A stretch of 64,000 bases of DNA. Source: Streptomyces atroolivaceus (GTDB lineage Bacteria; Actinomycetota; Actinomycetes; Streptomycetales; Streptomycetaceae). Shown in pieces: positions 15,579 through 24,538 of this stretch. The stretch lies in contig NZ_JNXG01000020.1 in the NCBI RefSeq assembly GCF_000717025.1, positions 62,001 to 126,000 on the forward strand, given 5' to 3'. The notes beneath the pieces are model-generated. The model was not told the DNA's origin. It saw nothing but the letters and a program-made list of their open reading frames with translations, and did no database searches. The translations under genes and the position numbers were made by a program. Within the stretch, counting starts at the first letter, position 1; every line of letters begins with the position of its first letter.

Positions 15579-16289
15579 ATGCCGTACGAACCACCCACGC
15601 ACACCGTCGAGCGCTCACTGCGCGCTACGTCCGGTGCCAGGACCGTCGCCGGTGTCGACGAGGTCGGACGCGGAGCGTGGGCCGGCCCCGTCACCGTGTG
15701 CGCTGCCGTCACCGGTCTTCGCAGGCCCCCCGAGGGCCTGACCGACTCCAAGCTGATCAGCCCCAAGCGCCGGGCGGAACTCGCCCCGGTGCTCGAGAAG
15801 TGGGTCACGGCCTACGGGCTGGGCCATGCGTCGCCCCTGGAGATCGATGATCTCGGCATGACCGCGGCACTCCGTCTCGCGGCCGTCAGGGCGCTGGAGT
15901 CGCTGCCCGTGCGGCCGGACGCCGTGATCCTCGACGGCAAGCACGACTACCTCGGACCGCCCTGGAACGTCCGCACCGTGATCAAGGGTGACCAGTCGTG
16001 CATCGCCGTCGCGGCGGCCTCGGTGATCGCCAAGGTCCGCCGGGACACGATGATGGCCGAACTGGGGGCGGATACGGGGCAGTACACGGACTTCGCCTTC
16101 GGCGCGAACGCCGGTTATCCGTCACCGGTACACCGGGCAGCGCTGGAGGTGCGGGGGCCTACGCCTCACCACCGTCTCAGCTGGGCCTACCTCGACGCGC
16201 TGCCCCAGTGGCAGCACCTGAAGAAGGTCCGGTTCTCCGCCGAGGCGGCGGCGCTTGAAAGCGGGGGCCAGCTCGGCTTCGACTTCTGA
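15579..16289 (+). CDS. rnhB: Ribonuclease HII
   Basis: A 236-residue type 2 RNase H that cuts the RNA strand of RNA-DNA hybrids and removes single ribonucleotides from DNA. Catalytic Asp27 and Glu28 lie in [13 protein letters not shown], Asp119 in [10 protein letters not shown], and the [21 protein letters not shown] block completes the site. The ATG at 15579 gives the normal length; in-frame codons further upstream lie in repeat-rich non-conserved sequence. There is no good ribosome site, and TAACCT ends 10 bases upstream, so the leader is very short. It precedes a small gene of unknown role by 61 bases. Confidence 0.93.
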   Translation: MPYEPPTHTVERSLRATSGARTVAGVDEVGRGAWAGPVTVCAAVTGLRRPPEGLTDSKLISPKRRAELAPVLEKWVTAYGLGHASPLEIDDLGMTAALRLAAVRALESLPVRPDAVILDGKHDYLGPPWNVRTVIKGDQSCIAVAAASVIAKVRRDTMMAELGADTGQYTDFAFGANAGYPSPVHRAALEVRGPTPHHRLSWAYLDALPQWQHLKKVRFSAEAAALESGGQLGFDF

Positions 16290-16350
16290 TCGCACACAGG
16301 CGTATCCACCCGCCGACGCGTGCCGCGTCGGCTGTGACAGACAACCATTC

Positions 16351-16986
16351 ATGCCTCTCATCCCCGAGGAGCCTCAGATTCCCGAGAGCGCCCAGGGTCC
16401 CCGCGTCACTCCGGCCGCCGGCCGCACCGCGCCGACCCCCCGTCCCGTACCTGGCCCGCGTTCCGCGGCCACCCCGCGTCCCGGCAACCCCGGCCGCGGC
16501 CCCGCGCGCCCCGCGCCCCCGGCGCAGCGCGCGCGCCCCGTATCCGCCGCCCCCGCTGCTCCGGTCCCTGCCGGGCGGAAGCTGCCGGAAGATTCCGCAG
16601 CGCAGTTCCAGCTGATCCCGGCTCCGGCCGGCGGCGCGATCGATGCTGCCGACGAGGCGGTCGACCTGTTGCTCGACACCGGACGGGCGCCGGGAGACAT
16701 CCTTGTGCTCACCACCGGCGAACCGCACCCGTGGGCCGCGCACGAACTCTCCTTCGGAGAGGCCGCGTACTGGGCCCAGCACGACGCGGGGGACGATGTC
16801 TTCTTCGCCCGCACGGCCGACGCCGACCGCTGCGCCTCCCGTTCGGTGGTCGTCGTCGCGGTCGACGGCGACCTCGACGACACGGCTGCCCGGGCGCTGT
16901 CCGGCGTGCGGGAGCGCGCCGGTGACCTGCTGATCGTGTGCGGAGACCCGCAGAAGATCAATTCCGCACTCGGCGCGGGTGTCTGA
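16351..16986 (+). CDS. Orphan protein resembling a UvrD-type helicase C-terminal domain
   Basis: A 211-residue protein. Residues 1-85 are Pro/Ala/Arg-rich and likely disordered. Residues 88-211 form an alpha/beta domain that recalls the last part of UvrD-like helicases: GDILVLTTGEPHPWAAHE, then AGDDVFFARTADADR, SVVVVAVDGDLDD and DLLIVCGDP. In true helicases this region carries KGLE-type and SRARD-type motifs that sense ATP. Here those positions read DADRCAS and RERAGD, and no Walker motifs exist, so helicase activity is unlikely. The gene lies between rnhB and recQ and may have a binding or accessory role. The resemblance is my own reading. Confidence 0.55.
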   Translation: MPLIPEEPQIPESAQGPRVTPAAGRTAPTPRPVPGPRSAATPRPGNPGRGPARPAPPAQRARPVSAAPAAPVPAGRKLPEDSAAQFQLIPAPAGGAIDAADEAVDLLLDTGRAPGDILVLTTGEPHPWAAHELSFGEAAYWAQHDAGDDVFFARTADADRCASRSVVVVAVDGDLDDTAARALSGVRERAGDLLIVCGDPQKINSALGAGV

Positions 16987-16997
16987 GACGTACGGCC

Positions 16998-17035
16998 GTG
17001 GGTCCCGGCCGTCCTCATGGACGGCCGGGACCCAC
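16998..17035. terminator. Bidirectional terminator, 17-bp perfect stem
   Basis: GTGGGTCCCGGCCGTCC and its exact complement flank a TCAT loop. It lies between two convergent stop codons (16986 and 17044). Confidence 0.88.
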
Positions 17036-17043
17036 ATCCCGCT

Positions 17044-17676
17044 TCAGCGGGCCGCGCTCCGCCGCAGTGCTTCGGCTGCCCCGCCGCCGGTGCGCAGCGG
17101 AACGGAGTCGTGGTCGGAGGAGGTGTCCGCCAGGGCCGAAGGCCTGGACAGCAGCGTCGGCCTGCGGCCGCCCCGGCCCTCGCCGAGCACCTGCCATCCC
17201 CCACGGGTGAGGGTGATGTAGGCCCCGCATCTCAGACCGTGCAGAGTGCAGGCGTCCCGCAGTCCCCACATCCACGCCCCGTCCTCCTCCGTCCAGCGCT
17301 CGTCCCCGTCACGGCAGTAGAGCAGGACCGCGGTACGCACCGGGGTGCGGCGGCGGAGATCGTGCGGGATCACCCGGCGCAGATGTGCCAGCAGGGCGTT
17401 GCGGAACTCCCAGCCGTCCGCTGCCGCGGTGGACCGCCGGGTGAACGAGGCGCTGGCCGTGAGCCTTTCCTCATGGTCGAGGACGGCGACGACCGCGGTG
17501 GCCGGAGTCGGCCGGTGCCGCGAGTGGAGGCCGCTGACGACCTCCCGCGGACTGCGCAGCAGAGGTATCCCTGCCGCGGCCCACTCGGCAGGTTCGAGCA
17601 TCCTGGCAACGTGGTTGACGGAGCCCGCTGATGCCGACAGTGAAGTGGCTGCGGACGGAGCGAATCCGAAGGTCAC
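17044..17676 (-). CDS. Conserved Streptomyces protein of unknown function
   Basis: A 210-residue soluble protein that I recognise only as conserved in Streptomyces. It has a strand-rich middle (TPATAVVAVLDHEERLTASASF), a helix with LLAHLRRVIPHDLRRRTP, and a second strand-rich part (VRTAVLLYCRDGDERW...GAYITLTRGGWQVLGEGRGGR). No signal peptide, membrane helix or catalytic motif is evident. I chose the GTG at 17676 because GGGAGG lies 3 bases before it; a longer frame is open upstream but has no ribosome site. It is downstream of recQ on the same strand, 216 bases away. Confidence 0.7.
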   Translation of the reverse strand: MTFGFAPSAATSLSASAGSVNHVARMLEPAEWAAAGIPLLRSPREVVSGLHSRHRPTPATAVVAVLDHEERLTASASFTRRSTAAADGWEFRNALLAHLRRVIPHDLRRRTPVRTAVLLYCRDGDERWTEEDGAWMWGLRDACTLHGLRCGAYITLTRGGWQVLGEGRGGRRPTLLSRPSALADTSSDHDSVPLRTGGGAAEALRRSAAR

Positions 17677-17892
17677 GGTCCTCCCTTCGCTACGCGCCCA
17701 CGGTGCGGGCAGGGTCGAGTGGGGGCGCGCCGCGGCACAGCCCTTCCGGGCCCGCGAAAAGACCGTGCGGGGAGCGACTCCAATTCTTCCTGTCGTATCG
17801 GCAGGCGGCAACGAGCAATTGGCTTGGCTGACGGGTATCTGACGGAATGACTCCTATATCCCTGCCCGTTCGGCGACGAACGAAGCCATCTG

Positions 17893-20064
17893 TCAGGCCT
17901 GGACTGCGAGGACCAGCGGAAACACGGCTTCCGCTCCCGCACGCCGGAGCAGCCGCGCCGCCACGGCCAGGGTCCACCCGGTGTCGGAGAGATCATCCAC
18001 GAGCAGGACGGGCCCTCCCGCGGCTGCGAGTGCCTCACCCAACGCGGGCTCCACGACGAGGGCGTCGTGCAGGGCCTTCACCCGCTGCGCGCTGTTGGTC
18101 TGTGAGATCCGCAGCTCCTCGCTGCCCGGAGCGTAGGTGACCGTACCCAGCAGGGGCATCCGGCCGACCTCGGAGATACGGCTGCCGAGGGAATGGACCA
18201 GCTGCGGTCTGCGGCGCGAGGCGACCGTGACGACACCGACCGGCCGGGGCGCCGCGTCCGGGGCCCCGGATGCCCAGCCGCCAGGGCCCTTCGCCCAGTC
18301 GGTGATGACCGTGACCACCGCGCTCGCCACGTCGTCGGGCACCGGGGCGTCCTGCGCCTGCGCCGCGAGCAGCGGACGCAGCCTGTTGCCCCAGCCGATG
18401 TCCGAGAGCCTGCCGAGCGCCCGGCCCGGAAGGGCCAGTTCGCCCGCCGGGATACGGCCCTTGAGATCGACCCCTACCGCGGCGAGCCCCGTGGGCCACA
18501 TCTTGCGCGGCTCCACCTCCACGCCTGGCCTGCCGAGCTCGCCGCGCGCACCGTCGAGGGCAGCAGTGGAGACCTTGTCGTCGAATCGTGCGCCCGCGCA
18601 GTTGTCACAGCGCCCGCACGCCTCGGCCTCCTCGTCGTCCAGCTGGCGCCGGAGGAACTCCATGCGGCATCCGGTGGCGGAGACGTAGTCGCGCATGGCC
18701 TGCTGCTCGGTGGCCCGCTGCCGCGCGACCCAGGCGTAGCGCTCGGAGTCGTACACCCACGGTTCGCCGGTGGAGATCCAGCCGCCCTTCACCCGTTTCA
18801 CCGCACCGTCGACGTCCAGCACCTTCAGCATGGTCTCGAGGCGGGTGCGCCGCAGATCGACCAGGGGTTCCATGGCGGGCAGCGACAAGGGGCGGCCGGC
18901 CTGGGCGAGGATGTCGAGCGTCCTGCGGACCTGCTCCTCCGGGGGGAAGGCGACCGAGGCGAAGTACTGCCAGATGGCTTCGTCCTCCTTGCCGGGGAGC
19001 AGCAGGACCTCGGCATGCTCGACTCCGCGTCCCGCCCGGCCGACCTGCTGGTAGTAGGCGATGGGCGAGGACGGGGATCCCACGTGCACGACAAAGCCGA
19101 GGTCGGGCTTGTCGAATCCCATGCCGAGCGCGGACGTGGCCACCAGGGCCTTGACCCGGTTGGCCAGAAGATCGTCCTCCGCCTGCTGCCGGTCGGCGTT
19201 CTCCGTCCGGCCGGTGTACGACGTGACCGGGTGCCCGCACTGGCGGAGATACGCGGTGATCTCCTCGGCGGCCGCGACCGTGAGCGTATAGATGATCCCC
19301 GAGCCCGGCAGCTCTCCGAGGTGGTCACCGAGCCATGCCAGACGGTGCGCCGCATTGGGCAGTTGCAGCACTCCGAGGCTGAGGCTCTCCCGGTCCAGAG
19401 GTCCCCGCAGCACCAAGGCGTCCGTGCCCGCCCCCGTACCGAGCTGTTCCGCGACGTCCGCGGTCACGCGGGCATTGGCGGTGGCCGTCGTGGCGAGCAC
19501 GGGGACGCCCGCAGGAAGATCGGCGAGCATGGTCCGCAGCCGTCGGTAGTCCGGCCGGAAATCATGGCCCCAGTCGGAGATGCAGTGCGCCTCGTCGACC
19601 ACCAGGAGGCCCGTCGCCGCGGCGAGGCGCGGCAGTACCTGGTCCCGGAAATCCGGGTTGTTGAGCCTCTCGGGACTGACCAGCAGCACATCGACCTCGC
19701 CCGCCGCCACCTCGGCCTGGACCGTCTCCCACTCCTCGGTGTTGGAGGAGTTGATCGTGCGGGCGCTGATACCGGCCCGGGCGGCAGCCGCCACCTGGTT
19801 GCGCATCAGGGCGAGCAGGGGCGAGACGATCACCGTGGGGCCGCTGCCCATCGAGCGCAGCAGCGACGTGGCCACGAAGTACACCGCGGACTTGCCCCAC
19901 CCTGTCCGCTGGACGACCAGGGCTCTGCGCTTGTCGGCGACGAGGGCCTCGATGGCCCGCCACTGGTCCTCGCGCAGCCGGGCGGTGCCGGTGGCGTCCC
20001 CGACCAGACGGGCGAGTACGGAATCGGCCGAGGCCCTGAGCTCTGCGCGGTCTTCGTTGGTCAT
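17893..20064 (-). CDS. recQ: RecQ-type DNA helicase with a C-terminal phosphoribosyltransferase-like domain
   Basis: A 723-residue protein. The helicase core has a RecQ-type motif 0 ([12 protein letters not shown]), Walker A GWGKS (55-59), DEAH (157-160) with the RecQ loop after it, and motif VI ([11 protein letters not shown]). A zinc site follows (C...ACGRCDNC). The last about 120 residues are not a usual RecQ HRDC domain. They resemble a PRPP-dependent phosphoribosyltransferase, with VDDLSDTG at 689-696 matching the PRPP-binding loop. RecQ unwinds DNA 3'-5' in recombination repair; the role of the added domain is unknown. The ATG at 20064 is chosen because upstream codons are not conserved. 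It is divergent from a DUF4192 gene. Confidence 0.88.
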   Translation of the reverse strand: MTNEDRAELRASADSVLARLVGDATGTARLREDQWRAIEALVADKRRALVVQRTGWGKSAVYFVATSLLRSMGSGPTVIVSPLLALMRNQVAAAARAGISARTINSSNTEEWETVQAEVAAGEVDVLLVSPERLNNPDFRDQVLPRLAAATGLLVVDEAHCISDWGHDFRPDYRRLRTMLADLPAGVPVLATTATANARVTADVAEQLGTGAGTDALVLRGPLDRESLSLGVLQLPNAAHRLAWLGDHLGELPGSGIIYTLTVAAAEEITAYLRQCGHPVTSYTGRTENADRQQAEDDLLANRVKALVATSALGMGFDKPDLGFVVHVGSPSSPIAYYQQVGRAGRGVEHAEVLLLPGKEDEAIWQYFASVAFPPEEQVRRTLDILAQAGRPLSLPAMEPLVDLRRTRLETMLKVLDVDGAVKRVKGGWISTGEPWVYDSERYAWVARQRATEQQAMRDYVSATGCRMEFLRRQLDDEEAEACGRCDNCAGARFDDKVSTAALDGARGELGRPGVEVEPRKMWPTGLAAVGVDLKGRIPAGELALPGRALGRLSDIGWGNRLRPLLAAQAQDAPVPDDVASAVVTVITDWAKGPGGWASGAPDAAPRPVGVVTVASRRRPQLVHSLGSRISEVGRMPLLGTVTYAPGSEELRISQTNSAQRVKALHDALVVEPALGEALAAAGGPVLLVDDLSDTGWTLAVAARLLRRAGAEAVFPLVLAVQA

Positions 20065-20174
20065 ACCCCCATGCAACCCGATGCCTACGACAAACCACGA
20101 ACGGTGGTCGACACCTGTGGACAAAGTTATCCACAGGGGTCGCGGAAACCGGCGGCCCGCGGGACGGTCATGCC

Positions 20175-21521
20175 ATGAACAAGCACGACGAAACCACCGG
20201 ACCGCCGGACGCACAGCAGATCACTCTGCGGGGTCCCGCCGAACTTGCCGACGCCCTTCCGTACCTGATGGGTTTCCATCCGAACGACAGCGTGGTCATG
20301 GTCGCCCTGCACGGTGGCCGGGGCCGCTTCGGCGGCAGACTGAGGCTGGGTATTCCGCACGAGCCGGAGGAGTGGGGGCCGGTCGCCGACCAACTCGCGC
20401 AGTGCCTGATCGTGGGAAGTGAGAGGCGCGAATCCCGTCCCGACGCGATCATCGTCTTCCTCTGCCAGGACCCGGCCGAGGGGGAGGGCGCCTCGCAGAC
20501 CATGGAGCGGCTGAGGCCGCTCGCCCAACGCCTGCGGACGGCCTGCGGCGCGCTCGACGTGCCCGTGCTCGAAGCGCTGTGCATCTCCGACGGCCGTTAC
20601 TGGTCCTACTGCTGCCCCGATGACCGCTGCTGCCCGCCCGAGGGCAATCCGCTGGCCCTGCCGGGCACCACGGTGATGGCTGCCGCAGCCGCGTACGCAG
20701 GTGTTCAGGTGCGCGGATCGCTGCGGGACATGGAAGCGCGCCTCTTGCCAGGGGAATCCGCGGCGGCGCAGGAGCAGGAACGGGCTCTGGACTCAGCGGG
20801 TGCCGTGCTGGTGTCCCGGATCCTCGACGTCGAAGGGCGCGGTGAGGTGGCGGCAGAGACCCTGGCGCTCGCGCGTGACCTCATGGAACGCCTCAGGAAG
20901 GCGCCGGCCGCCGGGTCCGCCGGGACGGACGGCGGTGACGACGGCCTGATCGCGCCCCACGAGGCGGCGGCTGTGATCCTCGGCCTGCAGGACCGCGAGA
21001 CGAGGGACCGGGCGGCCGAGTGGATGGAGGGCGGCGAGGCGGAAACGGCGCTGCGGCTGTGGCATGTTCTGGCCCGCCGCTGTGTCGGCCCGTATGTGGA
21101 GCACGCAGCGGCGCCCCTGGCGCTGGCCGGTTGGGTCTCATGGTCCACCGGCGACGAGGCGGGTGCCAGGGTGGCGTTGGGGCTCGCTCTGCGCGCCGAC
21201 CCCCATTACACGTTCGCCCAGCTCCTGCACCAGGCGTGCAATCAAGGTCTCGACCCGGAGACGCTGCGTCGGTGTCTCCGCAGGGAGCGCGTCCGGCGCG
21301 ACGGCCAGGGTAGCGACAGCCCCTCTCAGGATCCCGGTGGGCGGCACACGGGGCGGGCAGGGCACCGGCGGACCGCGCGCACTCCGGCAGGGAGGCGGAA
21401 ACGGAAGCCGGTGGACCGGTCGGCAGCAGGCCCTGTCTCCCGTCCGGGCCCGGCCGCCGGCCGGGGACGGGCCGGCGACACACGGCGGCTGGGTTCTCGC
21501 GGAGCCGGGAGCCGCGACTGA
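20175..21521 (+). CDS. DUF4192 family protein
   Basis: A 448-residue soluble protein of DUF4192, an actinobacterial family of unknown function. The family opening [30 protein letters not shown] is clear, as is the [20 protein letters not shown] cysteine-rich turn, which could bind metal. The C-terminal part has short helical repeats resembling a tetratricopeptide fold ([53 protein letters not shown]). The last 75 residues are a basic, Arg/Gly-rich tail that may bind nucleic acid. It is divergent from recQ with about 110 bases between the starts. Confidence 0.85.
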   Translation: MNKHDETTGPPDAQQITLRGPAELADALPYLMGFHPNDSVVMVALHGGRGRFGGRLRLGIPHEPEEWGPVADQLAQCLIVGSERRESRPDAIIVFLCQDPAEGEGASQTMERLRPLAQRLRTACGALDVPVLEALCISDGRYWSYCCPDDRCCPPEGNPLALPGTTVMAAAAAYAGVQVRGSLRDMEARLLPGESAAAQEQERALDSAGAVLVSRILDVEGRGEVAAETLALARDLMERLRKAPAAGSAGTDGGDDGLIAPHEAAAVILGLQDRETRDRAAEWMEGGEAETALRLWHVLARRCVGPYVEHAAAPLALAGWVSWSTGDEAGARVALGLALRADPHYTFAQLLHQACNQGLDPETLRRCLRRERVRRDGQGSDSPSQDPGGRHTGRAGHRRTARTPAGRRKRKPVDRSAAGPVSRPGPAAGRGRAGDTRRLGSRGAGSRD

Positions 21522-21675
21522 CCGCTGCGTTCACCGGGTCGGCCCGGCCCGCTGCCGGACAGGCCGCAGTCGGAGGGAGCGAAAGGATCCGGCCGACGCC
21601 TCTGCCGGGCCGGCCGCCGCCGCAGCGCGTGAAGCGGGCCGAACACGGAACCGGGTATCGCGAAGGGAGTGTTTA

Positions 21676-21690
21676 TCGTCAGGAAGACGA
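21676..21690 (+). promoter_or_regulatory. Candidate NrtR operator
   Basis: A perfect inverted repeat TCGTC-AGGAA-GACGA sits one base before the -10 box of the Nudix regulator gene, a good position for autorepression. That NrtR is its ligand is inference. Confidence 0.4.
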
Positions 21691-21691
21691 C

Positions 21692-21697
21692 TATGAT
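21692..21697 (+). promoter_or_regulatory. -10 box TATGAT of a leaderless transcript
   Basis: TATGAT plus six bases leads to the ATG at 21704, with no ribosome site. Confidence 0.6.
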
Positions 21698-21703
21698 TTC
21701 GGC

Positions 21704-22468
21704 ATGCCGCCCTACGACCCGTCGACCTTCCCGCCCTTCGCTGTCACCGTCGACCTGGTTGTCCTCACGGTGCGACGTCATGCGCTCTGCGCGTTGGTGG
21801 TGCGCCGTGGCGAATCACCGTTCCAGGGGCGGTGGGCGCTGCCGGGCGGATTCGTCCGAGCCGATGAGGACCTCGCCGCGGCGGCGGCGCGTGAGCTCGT
21901 CGAGGAGACGGGTCTCTGCGCCCACGATCCGGCTGCCCCCGCCGTAGGAAACGGCGCCCACCTCGAACAGCTTGCCACCTACGGCGACCCGGGGCGTGAC
22001 CCGAGGATGAGAGTCGTCAGTGTCGCGCACCTCGCTCTGGCGCCCGACCTCCCGGCCCCGCGTGCCGGTGGTGACGCGAACAGCGCGCGCTGGGCACCCG
22101 TGGACGACCTGCTCGGGCCGGGGGGCGGCTTCGGTCGCGACGACGAGCAGTCGGCGGCACTGGCTTTCGATCACGCGAGGATCCTCGACGACGGGGTGGA
22201 ACGAGCCCGCTCGAAGATCGAATACTCCTCGCTGGCCACGGCGTTCTGCCCGCCCGAGTTCACGGTCGGTGAGTTGCGGAGGGTGTACGAGGCGGTGTGG
22301 GGTGTCGTCCTGGACCCCCGGAACTTCCACCGCAAGGTCACCGGAACGCCCGGCTTCCTGGTTCCGTCCGGTGGGACGACCACGCGGCAGGGAGGCCGTC
22401 CCGCGCAGTTGTTCCGGGCCGGGGCGGCGACCGTGCTCAACCCTCCGATGCTGAGGCCGGAAGTCTGA
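21704..22468 (+). CDS. Nudix hydrolase-winged helix protein, NrtR type
   Basis: A 254-residue protein with an N-terminal Nudix domain and a C-terminal winged helix (about 170-245; EYSSLATAFCPPEFTVGELRRVYEAVWG...NFHRKV). This layout defines NrtR regulators, which repress NAD-synthesis or sugar genes and release DNA on binding ADP-ribose. The Nudix box is complete (G-x5-E-x7-RELVEETGL, about 49-71), unlike many NrtR proteins that have lost catalysis, so hydrolase activity may remain. An inverted repeat overlaps its promoter region. No NAD gene lies nearby, so its regulon must be elsewhere. Confidence 0.8.
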   Translation: MPPYDPSTFPPFAVTVDLVVLTVRRHALCALVVRRGESPFQGRWALPGGFVRADEDLAAAAARELVEETGLCAHDPAAPAVGNGAHLEQLATYGDPGRDPRMRVVSVAHLALAPDLPAPRAGGDANSARWAPVDDLLGPGGGFGRDDEQSAALAFDHARILDDGVERARSKIEYSSLATAFCPPEFTVGELRRVYEAVWGVVLDPRNFHRKVTGTPGFLVPSGGTTTRQGGRPAQLFRAGAATVLNPPMLRPEV

Positions 22469-22616
22469 GCGGGTCCGGCCCTTCAGGACTCACCCCGCCC
22501 GGACCTGCGGAACGCCCACTGAAGCAACGGTGCGCGAAAAGTCCGGAATGTAGCGTTATCTTGCTGGGGTACTCCATCCTGCCGCCGAGCGGGTCTCACC
22601 CTCCGCGAGAGAAGCG

Positions 22617-24377
22617 ATGCTCCAGGCCATCGGACTCACCAGCAGCCCCCGCCGTGACCGTCCGCCCGTTGTGGACGACCTGACCTTCGAAGCCCCGTCC
22701 GGCAGCGTCACCGCGTTGCTCGGCGCTCCTGGCTCCGGCAAGACCACCGCCCTCCGCCTGATGCTGGAGCTCGAAGCGGGGAGGGGCGTGACCTACTTCA
22801 GGGGCCGCCCGCTGCACCGCATCGGCCATCCCGCACGAGAGGTCGGGGTGTTGCTCGGAGACGTACCGGGGCATCCGGCGCGCACAGCGCGCGGCCAGCT
22901 CCGCATGCTCTGTGCCGCGGCAGGAGTTCCGGCGTCGCGAGCCGACGAGCTGCTCGAGGTCGTCGGTCTCGCAGGGCTGGGGGACCAGCGCATCGGCACC
23001 CTCTCGGCCGGTATGGACCGGCGGCTCGGCCTTGCTTCGGCCCTGCTCGGTGACCCTCATACGCTTGTACTCGACGAGCCCACCGAGGGCCTCTCGCCGC
23101 GTGAGCGGAGCTGGCTCCACGGTCTTCTCCGTGCACACGCGGCCGAAGGGGGCACGGTCCTGCACACCACCGTTGATCCCAAGGAGGCCGCCCGCGCGGC
23201 CGACCGTGTGGTCACCATCGACGAGGGACGCCTCGTGGCGGACCAGGAGGTCGCCGACTTCTCCCGTACCCGTCTGCGTCCCAGGGTCGCCGTGCGGACC
23301 CCGCACGCGGCCCGGCTTGCCGCCGTGGTGAGCCGTGAGGCCCGCGCCGCGCAGCGCTCCGTCGAAGTGGTCGCCGAGGGAGGCAGCCGTCTGTCGGTGT
23401 ACGGAAGTACGTGCGCGGAGGTCGGGGACACCGCGTACCGGCACGGAGTCCCTGTCCACCAACTCGCCGACGAGACCGGGGACACAGGCCCGGCGCCCGC
23501 TCCTCCCCGAGGCGCGGGTGACAGTCCGGCCGGGACTGTCCCGTCCGGACAGGCCTCGACCGTGGCGATCTCGAAGCTGCCCCCTCCGATCCCCGTGCGC
23601 CCGGCCCGTGGCCCGCTCCGGCCCATTCGCTACGAACTGCGCCGGCTCTTCGGCGTAAGGACAACCGCTCTGATCATGGCGGCCGTTCTGGCCCTCTCGG
23701 TGGGGCTCTCCGTGCTGATGGCCCGCTCCGGGAGGACGCCTCTGCCGGATCTGCTCGTCGCCTGGCCTGATCTGCTGCCACTACCGCCTGCCGCGTTCGC
23801 CGCGGGCCTGCTGGGAGCCCTCTCCTTCGGCGACGAGTACCGGTACCCGGCGCTTGCCGCGGGGCGGGGTACCGTGCCGCGCCGCCTCGGTCTTCTGCTG
23901 GCCAAACTGGTGGTCTCGGCGGGGGTCGCGCTGCTGCTCGCGCTGCTCTCCGTTCTGGCGGACGCCGAAGCCCTGCGCCTCGTCTACGGCGGCGACTTGG
24001 TAGCCGCCCCCGCGAACGCGGTTCAGCTGGCCGCCAGTTGGGCCGGCCTCTCGGTCGGGTGTGCCTGGGCGGGACTGCTGGGAGCCGGCGTTTTCCGGCT
24101 GGCCGGTGCCGGAGTCGCCGCCGTGCTGGCGGTCCCGGTTCTCGTCGTACCGCTGATGCAGAAGCTCCTCGCGGGCCCGTCCGCCCGTTCGGTCACCGGT
24201 CTGCCGGGCCGGCTGCGTGAACTCGGTTGGCCGCAGTGGCCGTACGAGACGGACCGATGGGCGATGGCTGCCGTGCGGATCGTGGCCCAACCCGTGGGAC
24301 TGGCGCTTTCCTTGTCGCTGTCTGCCTTGATCTGCGCGTATGTGTTCACCAGCCTGCGTGGGAGAGCTCGTTGGTGA
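22617..24377 (+). CDS. One-chain ABC protein (ATPase plus membrane domain)
   Basis: A 586-residue protein. Residues 1-215 form an ABC ATPase with Walker A GAPGSGKTT (36-44) and Walker B TLVLDE (149-154). The signature reads LSAGM (129-133) instead of LSGGQ, and the H-loop histidine position before DPKEAARAADRV is a valine (186). A variable linker with a Pro-rich stretch follows (about 290-340), then about six hydrophobic helices (345-580). The cargo is unknown. The altered signature and H-loop suggest slow or regulatory ATP use, or partial decay. GAGAGAAG precedes the ATG. It lies just upstream of whiH, an order I recall as conserved. Confidence 0.8.
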   Translation: MLQAIGLTSSPRRDRPPVVDDLTFEAPSGSVTALLGAPGSGKTTALRLMLELEAGRGVTYFRGRPLHRIGHPAREVGVLLGDVPGHPARTARGQLRMLCAAAGVPASRADELLEVVGLAGLGDQRIGTLSAGMDRRLGLASALLGDPHTLVLDEPTEGLSPRERSWLHGLLRAHAAEGGTVLHTTVDPKEAARAADRVVTIDEGRLVADQEVADFSRTRLRPRVAVRTPHAARLAAVVSREARAAQRSVEVVAEGGSRLSVYGSTCAEVGDTAYRHGVPVHQLADETGDTGPAPAPPRGAGDSPAGTVPSGQASTVAISKLPPPIPVRPARGPLRPIRYELRRLFGVRTTALIMAAVLALSVGLSVLMARSGRTPLPDLLVAWPDLLPLPPAAFAAGLLGALSFGDEYRYPALAAGRGTVPRRLGLLLAKLVVSAGVALLLALLSVLADAEALRLVYGGDLVAAPANAVQLAASWAGLSVGCAWAGLLGAGVFRLAGAGVAAVLAVPVLVVPLMQKLLAGPSARSVTGLPGRLRELGWPQWPYETDRWAMAAVRIVAQPVGLALSLSLSALICAYVFTSLRGRARW

Positions 24378-24438
24378 CCGCATCGTCCTGCTGCGGGTAG
24401 CCCGTCACGGACAACTCCCCCGAAACAGTGGGATTTCT

Positions 24439-24446
24439 GTTGATAA
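24439..24446 (+). promoter_or_regulatory. Possible SigWhiG-type -10 element before whiH
   Basis: GTTGATAA matches 6 of 8 bases of the SigWhiG/Sig28 -10 consensus GCCGATAA, 93 bases before the whiH start. whiH is a known SigWhiG target. No well-spaced TAAA -35 is visible. Confidence 0.3.
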
Positions 24447-24538
24447 GGCGTCAATTGAGAGGTGGGTGCCGATCACCCTTTCGTGTGCTTTTCAGCAAAG
24501 ACCTCAAGGGGCGGGTGAGCCGCGCCGACAAAGGATGC

